The notes below the pieces were generated by a model, which saw only the letters and a program-made list of their open reading frames with translations, had not been told where the DNA came from and searched no databases. A stretch of DNA of 9,225 nt from an uncultured Myxococcales bacterium (lineage in GTDB: Bacteria; Myxococcota_A; UBA9042), in contig CALGHC010000729.1 of the NCBI GenBank assembly GCA_937915965.1, positions 1-9,225 on the forward strand, given 5' to 3'. The stretch's first letter is position 1, and the number at the start of each line of letters is the position of its first letter. Below are positions 8,098 through 9,225 of this stretch, one piece after another. A program made the translations under genes and the position numbers.

Positions 8098-8125
8098 AAG
8101 ATAGGACAGCGCCGGGGGGCGTCAA
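8098..8125 (-). promoter_or_regulatory. Sigma70-type promoter of the groES-groEL-grpE operon
   Basis: On the minus strand TTGACG (8125-8120) is separated by 16 bases from TATCTT (8103-8098), a close match to TTGACA-N17-TATAAT. Transcription should start near 8091, giving a leader of about 88 nt. No sigma32-type CCCCAT -10 is present, so heat control, if any, would have to come from an operator, the leader or another sigma factor. Confidence 0.65.
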
Positions 8126-8186
8126 GGGGACCGGGACCAGCCGCATCGCGAGGCCAACGTCCACCATCGGCAGGCCTCGGCTGCCA

Positions 8187-8216
8187 TGGACGCAGGCCGA
8201 GCCCGTCTGCTATCTT
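8187..8216 (+). promoter_or_regulatory. Promoter of glyQ
   Basis: TGGACG (8187-8192) lies 18 bases before TATCTT (8211-8216), and TGC (8208-8210) makes it an extended -10. The start is expected near 8223, leaving a leader of about 48 nt. The promoter is divergent from the groES promoter, with about 60 bp between the two -35 elements. Confidence 0.55.
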
Positions 8217-8270
8217 CCCGCGCCCCGCGCGCCCGGCCGTCAGGTCGGGCGGCACAGGAGAGAGGCCGTC

Positions 8271-9225
8271 ATGACGACCGTGGCCGCGCATACGACCGAG
8301 ACCAACAGACCGGCCGTTGCGCCCGAACACACCTTTCAGGGCGTTGTGCTGGCGTTGTCGCGCTATTGGACCGAGCGTGGCTGCGTGCTGGTGCAGCCGT
8401 GGGACGTGGAGAAGGGAGCGGGAACCTTCAACCCGTCGACTTTTCTTCGCTCCCTTGGCCCGGAACCGTGGAGCGCCGCCTACGTCGAGCCTTCGCGGCG
8501 GCCGACCGACGGCCGCTACGGCGAGAACCCCAATCGTTTGCAGCACTACTACCAGTATCAGGTGCTGATGAAGCCAAGCCCCAAGGACGTGCAGGACGTC
8601 TATCTGGGCTCCCTTGAGGCGATCGGCATCGATCCGTTGGCGCACGACATTCGCTTCGTCGAGGACGACTGGGAGAGTCCGACGCTTGGCGCTTGGGGGC
8701 TGGGCTGGGAGGTCTGGTGTGACGGCATGGAGGTCACCCAGTTCACCTATTTCCAGCAGGTTGGCGGCATCGATCTCGATCCGATCCCAGTCGAACTGAC
8801 CTACGGCATCGAGCGGCTGTCGATGTATCTACAGGGCGTCGAGAACGTCTACGACTTGATCTGGGCCTACGGTCCGGACGGCCGACCGGTCACCTACGGC
8901 GAAGTCCACCACGAGGACGAGGTGCAGTTTTCGGTGCACAACTTCGAGGTCGCATCGATCGACCTGCACCGTCAGCACTTTGACCAGTTCGAGGCCGAGG
9001 TCACTCGCCTGTGTGATCACGATCCGCCGCTGGTTCTGCCAGCGTACGACTATGTCATGAAGGCCAGCCACGCCTTCAACGTGCTCGATGCGCGCGGCGC
9101 GATCTCCGCGAGCGAACGCCAGGCCTACATCGGCCGGGTGCGCGGTCTGGCGCGGCGCATCGCCGAGGGCTACGTCGCCTTGCGCTATCGCCTCGGCTTG
9201 CCGATGTGCGAGCCGGCCGACCGCG
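8271..9225 (+). CDS. glyQ: Glycyl-tRNA synthetase alpha subunit, 3' partial
   Basis: There are 318 visible residues from ATG 8271, and the frame is open to the right edge. The alpha subunit of the bacterial alpha2-beta2 GlyRS carries the catalytic site that activates glycine with ATP; the beta subunit (GlyS) recognises tRNA. Near-identical family blocks are present: TFQGVVLALSRYW, LGPEP followed by AAYVEPSRRPTDGRYGEN, PNRLQHYYQYQVLMKPSP, DIRFVEDDWESPTLGAWGLG, EVTQFTYFQQVGG, LTYGIERLSMYLQGV and LPAYDYVMKASHAFNVLDAR. The match starts about 18 residues in, so there is a short N-terminal extension relative to E. coli. LGLPMC near the edge corresponds to the E. coli C-terminus, so the gene should end shortly after the window unless alpha and beta are fused. 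AGGAG (8256-8260) and AGAGG (8261-8265) support the start. glyS is expected next. Confidence 0.97.
   Translation, partial: MTTVAAHTTETNRPAVAPEHTFQGVVLALSRYWTERGCVLVQPWDVEKGAGTFNPSTFLRSLGPEPWSAAYVEPSRRPTDGRYGENPNRLQHYYQYQVLMKPSPKDVQDVYLGSLEAIGIDPLAHDIRFVEDDWESPTLGAWGLGWEVWCDGMEVTQFTYFQQVGGIDLDPIPVELTYGIERLSMYLQGVENVYDLIWAYGPDGRPVTYGEVHHEDEVQFSVHNFEVASIDLHRQHFDQFEAEVTRLCDHDPPLVLPAYDYVMKASHAFNVLDARGAISASERQAYIGRVRGLARRIAEGYVALRYRLGLPMCEPADR

Overview
The window is GC-rich with strong G/C preference at third codon positions. It carries secreted proteins typical of large-genome Deltaproteobacteria-type predators and saprophytes: MopE-like Asp/Cys 'putative metal-binding' repeats, Asp-rich lipoprotein linkers and CGDGxCD cysteine modules. 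Together with a conventional groES/groEL, a grpE and a two-subunit-type glyQ, this suggests a member of the Myxococcota/Bradymonadales group. That placement is inference from protein style, not from a marker phylogeny.

Left part (1-5214, + strand): three consecutive genes for envelope or secreted proteins. The first is cut by the left edge. It ends in two predicted lipid-binding-type barrel domains that resemble the TULIP/BPI-LBP fold. After a 217-bp gap with a likely extended -10 promoter comes a MopE-like exported protein with about 3.5 tandem Asp/Cys metal-binding repeats. A second, Cys-rich lipoprotein with a Gly/Asp-rich tether follows, overlapping the MopE-like gene by 20 bp. The two overlapping genes look like one transcription unit for a cell-surface module. 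I know of no function for it.

Middle part (5215-8130, - strand): a chaperone operon read right to left, groES-groEL-grpE. It starts from a good sigma70-type promoter (TTGACG-N16-TATCTT) and has a structured leader of about 88 nt. groEL and grpE overlap by ATGA. Finding grpE in the groESL operon rather than beside dnaK or hrcA is the main organisational oddity. The GroEL tail is short and acidic, without the Gly-Gly-Met repeats common in housekeeping GroELs.

Right part (8187-9225, + strand): divergent from groES, glyQ (glycyl-tRNA synthetase alpha subunit) has its own promoter and Shine-Dalgarno and runs off the right edge close to its expected C-terminus. I saw no tRNA or rRNA gene, CRISPR array, insertion sequence or prophage signature.
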